DNA from: an uncultured Collinsella sp.
GTDB lineage: Bacteria > Actinomycetota > Coriobacteriia > Coriobacteriales > Coriobacteriaceae
Direction: 5' to 3'
DNA length: 64,000 nt
Assembly: GCA_900544725.1 (NCBI GenBank)
Contig: UQWK01000004.1
Location: forward strand, 1 to 64,000
Notes under the pieces: generated by a model
The model's database searches: none
Told to the model about the DNA's origin: nothing
What the model saw: only the letters and a program-made list of their open reading frames with translations
Made by a program: the position numbers and the translations under genes
Part shown: one piece after another, positions 35,610 to 44,431 of the stretch
Layout: every line of letters begins with the position of its first letter
Position numbering within the stretch: position 1 is the stretch's first letter

Positions 35610-37373
35610 TTAATGCTTGCCGCCGTGACTGTTGCGCCAGATCTCGCGGCCCAGCATCAGCGCCAGCACCAGCGCGCTCACGTAGCCCATAAAGCCAATG
35701 ACCGGGATACCAAACACAACCGGCTCGATGCGCGCGTAGTACACCACCGACGAGCCGATAAACAGACCGGCGATCACAATTGCCATCGACATGCGGTCGA
35801 TAATTCCACCCAGCTGCCGCAGCGCCTTATCGCTGCTCATGATCTGCGTGTTTACCTTAAGCTGGCCGCGCGTGAGCATGCGCGACGCCAAGCCCAGATA
35901 CTCGGCCGCCTCGAGCGAGCCTTTTGCCGCGCGATAGCTGCTCGCGGCAAGATCGCGCCCCATTTCGCGCACGCGCGCATAGGTGCTCTTCTCGTTTTTG
36001 ATATGCGTCTGGATGATCTGGATCATGTTGACGTTGGGCATGTACTCGGTCAGAAGGCCCTCAAGCGTCACCATACCGCGGGCGAACATCGTCACCACGC
36101 TCGGCAGCTCAACATCGTTTTTGCGCGCCAGGTTTAGCAGCGAGGTCAAAAACTCGCCGATATCCAGGTCCTTAAGATCAAGACCCGCAAAGTCGGCAAC
36201 GATAAAGTCCAAATCGGACAGAAAGGCCGAATGGTCGAGCTCGGCCGAGTCGCCGCGCGTCACGGCAAAGCGCATAAGCGAATCCTTGAGCTTGGGCACG
36301 TCGCCCTCGGCCACGGCGAAAATCATGTCCTTAACGATACCGCGGTCGTGGCTCGACATGCGCCCAACCATGCCCAGGTCAATAAAGTAGACGATGCCGT
36401 CCTTGAGAATGATGTTTCCCGCATGCGGGTCGGCATGGAAAAAGCCGTCGTCGAGCACCTGCGTCGAATAGTCCTCGACAATCGCCGAGCCGATCTTTTC
36501 CAGGTCATAGCCCTCGGCCACCAGGCGCTCGGGATCGGCAATCGAGATGCCGTCAATGTAGTCCATGACCACGACATGCTCGGTGCAAAGGTCCAGGTAA
36601 GATTTGGGGCACGACACGCCGCGCACGCTCTTATGGAACTCATAGAAATCGTTGAGGTTTTTGGCCTCGGCCAAAAAGTTGGTCTCCTCGCGAAACGAGG
36701 TCCACAGCTCCTCGACCACGCCATGCAAGTCCACAAACTGATCGGTATTGACAAACTTTGAGACGATGCGCACCACCGAGCGAATGATGTCGATGTCCTG
36801 AGCCATCACCTGCTGCGCACCGGGGCGCTGCACCTTAACGGCCACGTCCTCGCCGGTCACCAGGCGGGCGCGGTGCACCTGTGCAAGAGAAGCGCTTCCG
36901 AGCGGGTTGGGATCGATCGCGTCGAACATCTGCCCCAGGCGCTGGCCGTACTCCTCTTCCAGACACCGGAGCACTACCTCATACGGCACCGGCTCTACAT
37001 CGGAGCGCAGACGACGCAGCTCGTCGCAAAACCGCTGCGGCAAAATCTCGGAGCGGTTAGCCAGAATCTGCCCCATCTTGACGAACATAGGGCCGAGCTC
37101 TTCAAGCAGACGACGCAGGCGCACCGGCGTGAGGTTGTCCCACACGCGATACTTTTTGATCAGGCGAACGATCTGCCCAATGCGCTCACGACGACCTGCC
37201 GGCGTGAGCTGGTATTCCTCATCCGGCGCCATCGCGTCGGGCTCCTCGGGGACCATATCGACAGCGCGCGGCTTCTTGCGAGCGCCCGAGACGGCGGCAT
37301 CGACCTCGTCGACAACCGCCGCCTCGTCACCCAAGGGATCTTGATTGTTGTAATCGGTGGTGGAATCTGCCAT
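35610..37373 (-). CDS. ABC1/ADCK (UbiB-like) atypical kinase
   Basis: The 587-residue protein has a disordered acidic N-terminus of about 60 residues. Then come the UbiB-family hallmarks: KMGQ (PMFVKMGQILANRSEILP), the Ala-rich nucleotide loop variant GSASLAQVHRA, VAVKVQRPG with the catalytic Lys, HADPHAGNI and the DLGM metal motif. Two hydrophobic helices close the C-terminus (MAIVIAGLFIGSSVVY and FMGYVSALVLALML). UbiB proteins are membrane-linked ATPases supporting isoprenoid-quinone or lipid metabolism; the role in an organism that may lack ubiquinone is unclear. A phasin-like gene lies 8 bp upstream, the arrangement often seen with actinobacterial UbiB genes. Confidence 0.88.
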   Translation of the reverse strand: MADSTTDYNNQDPLGDEAAVVDEVDAAVSGARKKPRAVDMVPEEPDAMAPDEEYQLTPAGRRERIGQIVRLIKKYRVWDNLTPVRLRRLLEELGPMFVKMGQILANRSEILPQRFCDELRRLRSDVEPVPYEVVLRCLEEEYGQRLGQMFDAIDPNPLGSASLAQVHRARLVTGEDVAVKVQRPGAQQVMAQDIDIIRSVVRIVSKFVNTDQFVDLHGVVEELWTSFREETNFLAEAKNLNDFYEFHKSVRGVSCPKSYLDLCTEHVVVMDYIDGISIADPERLVAEGYDLEKIGSAIVEDYSTQVLDDGFFHADPHAGNIILKDGIVYFIDLGMVGRMSSHDRGIVKDMIFAVAEGDVPKLKDSLMRFAVTRGDSAELDHSAFLSDLDFIVADFAGLDLKDLDIGEFLTSLLNLARKNDVELPSVVTMFARGMVTLEGLLTEYMPNVNMIQIIQTHIKNEKSTYARVREMGRDLAASSYRAAKGSLEAAEYLGLASRMLTRGQLKVNTQIMSSDKALRQLGGIIDRMSMAIVIAGLFIGSSVVYYARIEPVVFGIPVIGFMGYVSALVLALMLGREIWRNSHGGKH

Positions 37374-37381
37374 CTGCGCTG

Positions 37382-37798
37382 CTACTCGGCCTCTTCGGCG
37401 TCCTCTGCGTCGTCGGGTTCAACGGACTCGACGGGCACCGAGGTCACGTTGTCCTCGACCGAATCGACGATGTCGCGCACATGGGCCAGGAAGGCCGTGC
37501 GCTCGGGGGCGGTCATAACGCGGACGCGAGCCAGGATGAGCTCGTCGAGCACGCGCTGTGCCGCAGTCTCGCCCTGCATGCCCAGGCGCTCGGTCAGGTC
37601 GGAGATGGTGCCGCCCGCCTGCTCGAACATATCGGACACGCTGCGAGCGATATCGGGGGTGCCGGCATCCTTGCGGACCTGCTCGCCCTTGGTACCGAGG
37701 TCGTCGAGAACCTTCTTGCCGCCCTCGACGGCAACGGCGGCGGCGCCGAAGCCCACGTTGATGGCACCGTTAACAAGCTGATCGAGTTTCATAACCAT
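37382..37798 (-). CDS. Phasin-like helical protein
   Basis: About 138 residues starting MVMKLDQLVNGAINVG, with GGAG six bases before ATG 37798. A Gly/Ala-rich N-terminal segment (INVGFGAAAVAVEGGKKVLDDL) precedes amphipathic helices and an acidic tail (EPDDAEDAEEAE). The composition resembles phasin/PhaF-like proteins, which are often paired with UbiB-type kinases. It lies immediately upstream of the UbiB gene in the same operon. The function is inferred only from this pairing. Confidence 0.65.
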   Translation of the reverse strand: MVMKLDQLVNGAINVGFGAAAVAVEGGKKVLDDLGTKGEQVRKDAGTPDIARSVSDMFEQAGGTISDLTERLGMQGETAAQRVLDELILARVRVMTAPERTAFLAHVRDIVDSVEDNVTSVPVESVEPDDAEDAEEAE

Positions 37799-37889
37799 GG
37801 TTGGCTCCAATCATGAACAACTGCATTGGACTTCTTGTACCCAAGATTGAGTGAACGACACAAAATCGTTTTACCGCCAAGATAGAAAT

Positions 37890-37928
37890 CGAGCGGGCCA
37901 AAGCCTTTGACGGCGTTTGCCCCGCTCG
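37890..37928 (-). terminator. Terminator of the C69 dipeptidase gene
   Basis: CGAGCGGGCCAAA (37890-37902) pairs with TTTGCCCCGCTCG (37916-37928) 19 bp after the minus-strand stop. ATTTCTATCTT follows on that strand. Confidence 0.6.
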
Positions 37929-37946
37929 TTCGCTGCAAGGTTGCCT

Positions 37947-39470
37947 TTACCTTACGTTGTCGTTCATCGCGAAGGAGTTCTTCATGGCACAGCTCGTGGT
38001 GTAGAGCACCTTGCCCAACAGAGCATCGGTCTCCACCCGCACGCGCTCGGCAAACTCCTCGTTGGCGCGGGCGAGCTCGGCGGGCGCCTCGGCTTCGGGC
38101 AGCGCGGCCACGGCGGCATCGACGTCGTGAATCTGCTTGTGGCCCATGCCGCCGACCTTCTCCTGATAATCCTCGACCGCGCGACCGCACTCATGGAAGC
38201 GAACATCGGCCAAGGCACCGATCAGGCGGTTGGCCCAATAGAAATTCTCGGACGTCACGCGAGCCTGCGTGCCGGCATAGTACTCGGGCATGGTCTCGAC
38301 ATTGGCGTACAGCGGTACGAGCGCGTTAAACGAGTTGGAGCCAAACGCCATCCACTGCACGGCGCGATACGCCGGCTGCGCATAGGGGCGCAGCTGCAGC
38401 ACGGCAAGCTGGCTGTTGCGGTTGATGCCGATGGGACGATAGGCGCCGCGCGTGGCGGGCGTGCCCTTGCTGCCGTAGCAGTCGTACTCCGTGCCCTGGT
38501 AGTGGCTCGAAAGCACGTACTTGATGTCCTCGATGGTCACCTTGCGCTCGGGCACGCGGCTCCAGGGAATGTCGTCGCTCTCGGGCGTGTAGTCGGCGTC
38601 GGGACCGTCCCACACATCGCTGGGGTTGAGGCAGCGCTGCATATACCAGGCGCGCGGCGTGTTGTAGACGTGATCGCTGTCGCTGTGCGAGCCAAAGGCC
38701 TCGCGCGGGTTAAAGACCGCGGCGGGACCGTCACCCTCGACGCCCAGCATTAGGTCCAGATGCCACTCTGCCATCCAGGAGCGCAGGTCGGCAGAGCACA
38801 TGTGGTCGACCTGAGCGCCCTCGGCGTCGTCCAGGTCAAAGCTGTCAATACCCAGCTGGTTGGGCATGGTCACATAGGCGTCATCGGGCACGCGCTTGGC
38901 GATCCAGTGGTGGCCGCCGATGGTCTCGAGCCACCAGATCTCGTCAACGTCACTAAAGGCGATGCCATTGTTCTCGTAGGTGCCGTAGCGCTCGAGCAGG
39001 TCACCCAAAATACGCACGCCGTCGCGGGCGGACTTGGCGTACGGCAGTACCAGGGTCACCATATCCTCCTCGCCCAGTCCGCCGGGCTGGGCCGGAACAT
39101 AGCCGTCCTCGCCCTCGTTGCCCTTGGCGGGTACATAGTCCACGAGCGGATCGGCGCCGCGGACGCGCTCATTGGTGGTGAGTGTTTCGGTTGCGGACAT
39201 GCCAACATTGAGCTCGTTGAAGCCGGCCTCGGCCCAAATGCCATGGCCCGGGACAACGTCGGGGACGCTCGTGTAGCGCATGGGGTTGTCGGGCAGCTCA
39301 ACGGTCAGGTGGCTCAGGACACTCGTGTAGACACGCGGCTGCTCGTCGGGATGCACCACGCGCATGCGCTTGGGCTCAAACACCCCGTTGGACGAGTCCT
39401 CGTTGCGGGCGACAAGCGTCGACCCGTCGTAGCTCGCGTTCTTACCAACCAAAATCGTTGTGCACGGCAT
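37947..39470 (-). CDS. C69 family dipeptidase (PepD-like)
   Basis: The 507-residue Ntn-hydrolase starts MPCTTILVGKNASYDGS. The Cys at residue 3 is the expected nucleophile, and the next conserved block is TLVARNEDSSNG. DEIWWLETIGGHHWIAKRVPDDAY is typical of peptidase family C69. Such enzymes cleave a broad range of dipeptides in the cytoplasm. ATG 39470 is favoured because AGGAGG lies 6 bases before it; ATG 39476 abuts that site. The gene stands alone, with a terminator behind and a long palindrome upstream. Confidence 0.9.
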   Translation of the reverse strand: MPCTTILVGKNASYDGSTLVARNEDSSNGVFEPKRMRVVHPDEQPRVYTSVLSHLTVELPDNPMRYTSVPDVVPGHGIWAEAGFNELNVGMSATETLTTNERVRGADPLVDYVPAKGNEGEDGYVPAQPGGLGEEDMVTLVLPYAKSARDGVRILGDLLERYGTYENNGIAFSDVDEIWWLETIGGHHWIAKRVPDDAYVTMPNQLGIDSFDLDDAEGAQVDHMCSADLRSWMAEWHLDLMLGVEGDGPAAVFNPREAFGSHSDSDHVYNTPRAWYMQRCLNPSDVWDGPDADYTPESDDIPWSRVPERKVTIEDIKYVLSSHYQGTEYDCYGSKGTPATRGAYRPIGINRNSQLAVLQLRPYAQPAYRAVQWMAFGSNSFNALVPLYANVETMPEYYAGTQARVTSENFYWANRLIGALADVRFHECGRAVEDYQEKVGGMGHKQIHDVDAAVAALPEAEAPAELARANEEFAERVRVETDALLGKVLYTTSCAMKNSFAMNDNVR

Positions 39471-39556
39471 GCGCATCCTCCTTGAGCGAAGAAATCAAAC
39501 GGCAACAGTGTATCGCTTCGGCGCAAAAAGGGCGAAACCACGGCCACAGCAACCCC

Positions 39557-39788
39557 TGTGTGCAAAAAATGTCAAATATGAGTACTGACACCAATTTAGT
39601 AGCAGCTATTTTGCCGGGCGTGGGCGTCGAAAGTCTACATTTGTACAAAAGTTAGACTATGTAATTCCTCAAAGGTCCAATAAAATAGGGTCCCTATCGA
39701 TACTAAATATCGTTAGAGAGCCAAAATGACCTAAATTATATGCGACTAGCTTGGCAACAGTACTCATATTTGGCATTTTTTGCACACG
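39557..39788. repeat. MITE-like AT-rich element with 31-bp terminal inverted repeats
   Basis: The 31-bp ends at 39557-39587 (TGTGTGCAAAAAATGTCAAA then TATGAGTACTG) and 39758-39788 are inverted repeats differing at about two positions. About 170 bp of unusually AT-rich DNA lies between them, without a gene. It occupies the whole gap between the C69 dipeptidase and folD genes. Confidence 0.7.
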
Positions 39789-39835
39789 GCGTGTCACGGG
39801 AGTATATATCTAACCCCCTAATCAGCCAAAAATGC

Positions 39836-40690
39836 CTAGTTCAATGCGCGCTCCGCCGCCTCGATCACGTGTTTGGCGAGAATCGCCGTCGTCACTGCGC
39901 CCACGCCGCCCGGCACGGGCGTGATGGCGCCAACAATCGGCTCCGCAGCATCAAAATCGACGTCGCCGACCAGCTTGCCGGCGGCCTCGTCCCAGTTAAT
40001 ACCCACGTCGATGATCGTCTGGCCCTCGCGAACCGCATCCGCGCCAATCGTACGCGCACGCCCAACCGCGGCAACAACAATGTCGGCAGAACGGCACTCG
40101 GCAGCCAAGTCGCGCGTATGCGTATGGCACGTCGTCACTGTGGCATTGCGAGCCGTAAGCATGGCGGCAACGGGACGGCCAATCACCAGCGATCGACCGA
40201 CCGCCGCAACCTTGGTACCATCCAGCTCAACGCCGTAATGGTCCAACAACGCCAACACGGCCTCAGCCGTGCAAGGAGCAAAGCCCACTCCACGACCCGA
40301 AAGCGTGGTAAGCAGCGAGGCCGGCGTCATGGAGTCAACATCCTTGGCGGGATCGAGCGCCGCGGCAACTGCATCCTCGTCAAGACCGGCAGGCAGCGGG
40401 CGAAACATCAGACAACCGTGAACAGTGGGGTCGGCATTGATGTCCTTAATAGCCGCCAGCAGCTCATCCTGCGAAACATCGGCAGGCAGCAATACGCGAC
40501 GAGCTTCGATGCCCACCTTTTCGCAGCGCTTGAGTGCACCACGCTCGTAGGACAGGTCGTCCTCGCGCTCGCCCACGCGAACGATGGCCAGCGTCGGCAC
40601 AACGCCGCGCTCGCGCAGGGCGGCGCAGCGAGCGACGAGCTCCTCGGTCAAAGCACGGGCAACGGGGGCCCCTTTAAGCAGCTCGGCCAT
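39836..40690 (-). CDS. folD: Bifunctional methylene-THF dehydrogenase / methenyl-THF cyclohydrolase
   Basis: The 284-residue enzyme interconverts 5,10-methylene-THF, methenyl-THF and 10-formyl-THF. It has the YxxxxxKxC catalytic region (SYERGALKRCEKVGIEA), GCLMFRPLP (the usual V-Q-L-P-L-P block is altered here), PCTAEAVLALL and the Rossmann segment VGRSLVIGRPVAAML followed by CHTHT. ATG 40690 follows the stop of the cyclodeaminase gene by 2 bp, so the two are an operon. Together with fhs at 56012-57679 it forms the one-carbon folate route. Confidence 0.93.
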   Translation of the reverse strand: MAELLKGAPVARALTEELVARCAALRERGVVPTLAIVRVGEREDDLSYERGALKRCEKVGIEARRVLLPADVSQDELLAAIKDINADPTVHGCLMFRPLPAGLDEDAVAAALDPAKDVDSMTPASLLTTLSGRGVGFAPCTAEAVLALLDHYGVELDGTKVAAVGRSLVIGRPVAAMLTARNATVTTCHTHTRDLAAECRSADIVVAAVGRARTIGADAVREGQTIIDVGINWDEAAGKLVGDVDFDAAEPIVGAITPVPGGVGAVTTAILAKHVIEAAERALN

Positions 40691-40692
40691 GG

Positions 40693-41325
40693 CTATCCCC
40701 TCTTCCTGGCGGCATCTGCGGCACGGCGCGCCAGTGCATCGGCGCGCGGTAGCCACGTATCGAGCAGCTCATCGCACGCCGCCTCGAGCTCCTCGGCGCG
40801 GGCACGATCCTTCATAGACGTGGTGTTGGCGAAGAGTGTCAGGCTTGCGCCCTGCATGGCGGCGCGGCAGAATACGGCGCCGCACGCCACATCGGACAGC
40901 AGCTGTCGGGAGCCCTTGTCCGCCATGTCCTCGAGCAGTGCCAGCGCACGACCGCACGCATCCATGATTCGATATGGCGGCATGGCGGCCACGTGCAGCG
41001 CATCCTGAATCGCGGCCGGTCGAGCCGGATCCTCGCGCGAAATACCGTACGCCGCAGACACCTGGCCGTACGCACGAACGTCCTCGGCGACCAGACCCAC
41101 AAGTTCCTGTGCCAACTCGTCTGCCTGGGCGAATGCGCGCGTCAGATCGTCCGCGCGATCGGCAAGCGCGGGGTTCGTCGCGCCATAGCGAGCAACCATC
41201 CCGCACAGCGAGGCGCCCAGTGCTCCCACAAACGCACTGGCGCTACCGCCGCCGGGAACGGGCTCGCGTGCAGCCAACGCCTCGGCAAACCCTCGGCAGG
41301 TTTTGTCCATCATCTCTTGGCTCAT
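40693..41325 (-). CDS. Cyclodeaminase/cyclohydrolase family protein (FTCD C-terminal type)
   Basis: The 210-residue all-helical protein opens with the family block EPVPGGGSASAFVGALGASLCGMVA. It matches the formiminotransferase-cyclodeaminase C-terminal domain found as a stand-alone protein in anaerobes. It would convert 5-formimino-THF to methenyl-THF and ammonia, feeding folD directly downstream. A separate formiminotransferase is not visible here, so the histidine or purine degradation link is inferred. ATG 41325 with AGAGGTG upstream is the best start. Confidence 0.87.
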   Translation of the reverse strand: MSQEMMDKTCRGFAEALAAREPVPGGGSASAFVGALGASLCGMVARYGATNPALADRADDLTRAFAQADELAQELVGLVAEDVRAYGQVSAAYGISREDPARPAAIQDALHVAAMPPYRIMDACGRALALLEDMADKGSRQLLSDVACGAVFCRAAMQGASLTLFANTTSMKDRARAEELEAACDELLDTWLPRADALARRAADAARKRG

Positions 41326-41378
41326 CGAAACACCTCTGCCCACCGCGCCGGCCACCATGGGCCGCACGCATAATAAAA

Positions 41379-41414
41379 AATGGGACAACGACGCCAGGAA
41401 GCGGTTGTCCCATT
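41379..41414 (-). terminator. Rho-independent terminator
   Basis: AATGGGACAAC (41379-41389) pairs with GTTGTCCCATT (41404-41414). On the minus strand it runs into TTTTTTATTAT. It ends the transcript of the zinc-ribbon gene at 41511. Confidence 0.8.
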
Positions 41415-41510
41415 CATCGATCTTGTCCAAGCCAGTCTAGCCCATAAGACAAAGACTGTCAGGAGCTCTGGCTATCGGCGTTTCCGATTGCCGGCTATAG
41501 GCACGGATGC

Positions 41511-42350
41511 CTAGTCCACCTGAAACGTCGGCAACAGCGTGTCGATAATCTTCGACCCCATGTCGCGGTTCGCGGTCGAGTACTCCAAATGCGCCGTGGC
41601 AATTGTCGAATCCGTGACGATCGTCTTTTCGTAAATGATCGTATCGCCCTCGCGCCACGAAACCACGTACCAGTTGTCGCCCTCCGCGGTATAGAGGTCG
41701 GCCTTACCCGAGGTGTCCTCATCGACAAACATCTCGTGTGCAGTTTCGTCGTTAACGTTGACGTAGCCAGACAGGCCGATCACAAAACCCGTCTCCGGAT
41801 CCTCGTACCTTGTGCCACTGCCGCTGGGAGTATCTTCCATCTCAAAACGATTGGGAATCGACATGCTATAAGGATGCATGTCGTTAGTGTACGTATGCAC
41901 GTCGGTTAGGTAATCGTCCGAATCGCCCGAACCGTAGTATGCCGACTCGTCCTCGGGAACGGCCTCGTCATCGGACGACGAGGATTCCTTGGACTTGGAC
42001 TTGTCGCTCTTCTTCTTGGCAGAAGAATCTTTCTCGTCCGAAGACCCGGTATCGACCACCGAAATCTGAGTGCCGGAACTCTTTGACCCGTTGAGCACCG
42101 TAAGCGCAAACACCGTGCCGCCACCGATGAGGACCACAGCAGCACATGCCACAGCGATAATGACCGGCGCCTTGCTCTTGGGCTTTTGAGGCGCAGGCGC
42201 GACCGGCGGCATCGACTGGGTTAGGCCCGGGGCAGAGGAAGGACCAGCGCCCGTAGGCGTCGGTATGGAACCGCCAGCCAGCGAAGCCCCACAGTGCGTA
42301 CAAAACGTCGATCCATCGGGAACTTGCTGTCCGCATTTTTGACAGAACAT
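41511..42350 (-). CDS. Zinc-ribbon membrane protein with extracytoplasmic domain
   Basis: The 279-residue protein starts with a double-CxxC zinc ribbon (MFCQKCGQQVPDGSTFCTHCG). A Pro-rich linker, one transmembrane helix (APVIIAVACAAVVLIGGGTVFAL, about residues 62-84) and a Ser/Lys/Asp-rich spacer follow. The globular domain of about 130 residues includes HPYSMSIPNRFEME and ATAHLEYS. This is the zinc_ribbon + TM + sensor-like layout common in gut Actinobacteria. A similar N-terminus occurs in the protein at 53769-55820. Function unknown. Confidence 0.78.
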   Translation of the reverse strand: MFCQKCGQQVPDGSTFCTHCGASLAGGSIPTPTGAGPSSAPGLTQSMPPVAPAPQKPKSKAPVIIAVACAAVVLIGGGTVFALTVLNGSKSSGTQISVVDTGSSDEKDSSAKKKSDKSKSKESSSSDDEAVPEDESAYYGSGDSDDYLTDVHTYTNDMHPYSMSIPNRFEMEDTPSGSGTRYEDPETGFVIGLSGYVNVNDETAHEMFVDEDTSGKADLYTAEGDNWYVVSWREGDTIIYEKTIVTDSTIATAHLEYSTANRDMGSKIIDTLLPTFQVD

Positions 42351-42477
42351 CGTTCGACCTTTCGTGGTTTAGCTTTTGTCACAGCCAAGTCTATACGCCC
42401 CCATCCAAGGCGCTGTTGCGCAACATGGAAAAGTCGATGCCAAGCCGTGCCGTCCCATGCGCCCAGTGCCCCAAACA

Positions 42478-42495
42478 TGGGACACATGGCCCACC
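42478..42495 (+). promoter_or_regulatory. Shared 18-bp upstream motif, copy 1
   Basis: TGGGACACATGGCCCACC occurs about 200 bases before the first lipoprotein gene and identically before the second (43443-43460). It has partial dyad symmetry (GGG...CCC) and could be a regulator site or simply co-duplicated leader DNA. Confidence 0.4.
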
Positions 42496-42692
42496 TTTCG
42501 AGACTCCCGGGCAGCACAAGCTGGGGCATATCTATAAGTAAGGAACCCGTTGGGGCACGGCCGCGCAACGGCCACAAGCGATGAACGGAGGCATAAGCCG
42601 CACAGTACACAGAGACATCCGCCGCCAGCGCAATCAGTACCCCAACAACATGCGGCGCCGTGATGTCATCGGCAGACAAGGAGGACGCCACC

Positions 42693-43291
42693 ATGAAGAA
42701 AAAGACCCTATCGATCCTTTCCCTCTGCATCGCCCTCTTTGCCGCGTTTGCCCTTGTCGGCTGCGGCGGGAGCGCATCGGGCGGCGGCAGCGCCCCCAAG
42801 AGCGAGAGCAAGGAAAAGGCCCCCGTCGCCAAGAAGACCGACTTTATCTGGTTTAAGGTCGAGATGCCCGAGGGCGTCGGCGTAAGCGACTCCGCCGGCA
42901 AGAATGCCGACAGGGTCCAGCTCACCTTCCTCGAAGACGAGAACGCTCGGCCGATCGCTTTATCCCCGTTTGGAAAAAAGCGCTGACGGCCGAGGAATCC
43001 CACGCCGACCAGGCGGAAAAGAAGGGGGATACGTTCCAGTGGAAGGATGACGGGTCCGTCGAGTATAACGGCAGGACGTGGCTCGTCGGAACATACGAGG
43101 ACAACAGCGGCATCTCAACCATGCTTTTTACCGACGTTGAGCTGGGAAGCGTCTACGTCCTCATCTCGAACTTCGACCAGCACAAGAAAGAAGCCGAGGC
43201 GCTCCTCAACTCCATCGAGTTCCCCGATGACATGGAAGAGGCAGTTTCCGAGGCACGCGAAGTCGAGATTTCGAGCATCGAGATCAAGTAA
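42693..43291 (+). pseudogene. Lipoprotein, first of a tandem pair, frameshifted
   Basis: The start MKKKTLSILSLCIALFAA and lipobox LVGCGG are intact, with AGGAGG upstream. It reads like the paralogue at 43533 through TDFIWFKVEMPEGVGVSD. Near 42945 the frame is lost by one base. The first frame stops at 42986, while homology continues in another frame from DRFIPVWKKALTAEE to EISSIEIK at 43291 (YNGRTWLVGTYED, FTDVELGSVYVLISN). It is either a recent pseudogene, a sequencing error or a frame-switched protein. No slippery homopolymer is seen at the junction. Confidence 0.7.
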
Positions 43292-43360
43292 CGGGACACC
43301 CGCACGCGCCTACGCGCACCCGCGCACATGCGCCCCATTAAAACAACGGGCGCCCAACCC

Positions 43361-43395
43361 GGGGAGGGCCGACGACATCGGCCCTCCCCTCTTTT
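43361..43395 (+). terminator. Rho-independent terminator
   Basis: GGGGAGGGCCGA (43361-43372) pairs with TCGGCCCTCCCC (43378-43389), followed by TCTTTTG. Confidence 0.8.
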
Positions 43396-43442
43396 GCGCC
43401 CGGGCATATTGCCACTTGCCGGCGCAAATCCGGCCCCCAGAA

Positions 43443-43460
43443 TGGGACACATGGCCCACC
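43443..43460 (+). promoter_or_regulatory. Shared 18-bp upstream motif, copy 2
   Basis: Identical to 42478-42495 at all 18 positions, here about 70 bases before the intact lipoprotein gene. Confidence 0.4.
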
Positions 43461-43532
43461 CGAACGAGCCGTCCGCGCGTACAGTAAAGACAGGTAATCC
43501 ATGGGCGGTTACAGATCGAGGAGGACACGACC

Positions 43533-44126
43533 ATGAAAAAGAAGGCCTTTGCGATTCTCACCCTCTGCATCAGTCTCTTTGCCGCGGTTGCCCTGGTGGG
43601 CTGCGGTGGCAGCGGCGGCGCTACCGGCAGTGGCGGTGGCGGCGGAGCAGAAAAACCAGCCGTGGATATGAGGACCGACTTCATTTGGTTTAAGGTCGAG
43701 GTCCCCGAGGGCGTCGAGATCACCGACGTTGCCGGCGACACGGCCGACAGGGCCCAGTTTAAGTTCACCGAGAGCGAGCACGCCAGCGATCGCTTCATCC
43801 CTGTCTTCGACTCTGACAAGAACGCCGACGAGCTGTTCGACTACGAGGCCAAGTGGAAGACCGACTTTGAGTGGACCGAGAATGATCCCGTCAAGTACAA
43901 CGGCAAGACCTGGCGCAACGCTTCCTACATGCACACGGGCGGCGTGACGACCGAGTACTTCACCGACGTTGACGGCGGCAGCGTGTACGTGCGCATCGAC
44001 AACGTCGAGGAGCACAAGGACGCCGTCGAGACCATGATGAAGTCCCTGGAATTTGCCGACGATATCGCCAAGGCCAAGACCGAGGCCATGGACGTCAAGC
44101 TCGACGATATCGAGATCAAGCGCTAA
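43533..44126 (+). CDS. Lipoprotein, second of a tandem pair (intact)
   Basis: The 197-residue protein has a lipoprotein signal (MKKKAFAILTLCISLFAAVA, lipobox LVGC with Cys near residue 24) and a Gly-rich spacer. Its compact domain contains TDFIWFKVEVPEGVEI, YNGKTWRNASYMH and GGSVYVRIDNVEEHKDAVETM. GAGGAGG precedes the ATG. The domain resembles the outer part of the zinc-ribbon protein at 41511 in length and style, but I cannot name a family. A terminator follows. It is probably anchored to the outer face of the membrane; the role is unknown. Confidence 0.8.
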   Translation: MKKKAFAILTLCISLFAAVALVGCGGSGGATGSGGGGGAEKPAVDMRTDFIWFKVEVPEGVEITDVAGDTADRAQFKFTESEHASDRFIPVFDSDKNADELFDYEAKWKTDFEWTENDPVKYNGKTWRNASYMHTGGVTTEYFTDVDGGSVYVRIDNVEEHKDAVETMMKSLEFADDIAKAKTEAMDVKLDDIEIKR

Positions 44127-44196
44127 GCGACTCGCGAGCGCAATGGGAAACACGGGCGCAGCGTTAACAAGCGACGGTGACCCAGCGCCTCGTACC

Positions 44197-44230
44197 AAGG
44201 GAGGGCCGGTAAACCGACCCTCCCTTTCTT
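44197..44230 (+). terminator. Rho-independent terminator
   Basis: AAGGGAGGG and CCCTCCCTT arms around GTAAAC, followed by TCTT, 70 bp after the lipoprotein stop. Confidence 0.7.
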
Positions 44231-44431
44231 ATGCCGGTAGCCGACGAACGCGAGGATGCCGGACGCTGGAACCGCCCCAAATGTGGCAACAGCACGAAAA
44301 CGACAAGCACCCCAGTGCGTCCGCCCGCCGATTTATAGCGCCGCGCAGACAATTGAGCCGATGCCTTTGGACATCCGGGCAGTATAGTGACCAAAATAAG
44401 TGCATAACCGCACCCTGCGAATGGAGGAGTT

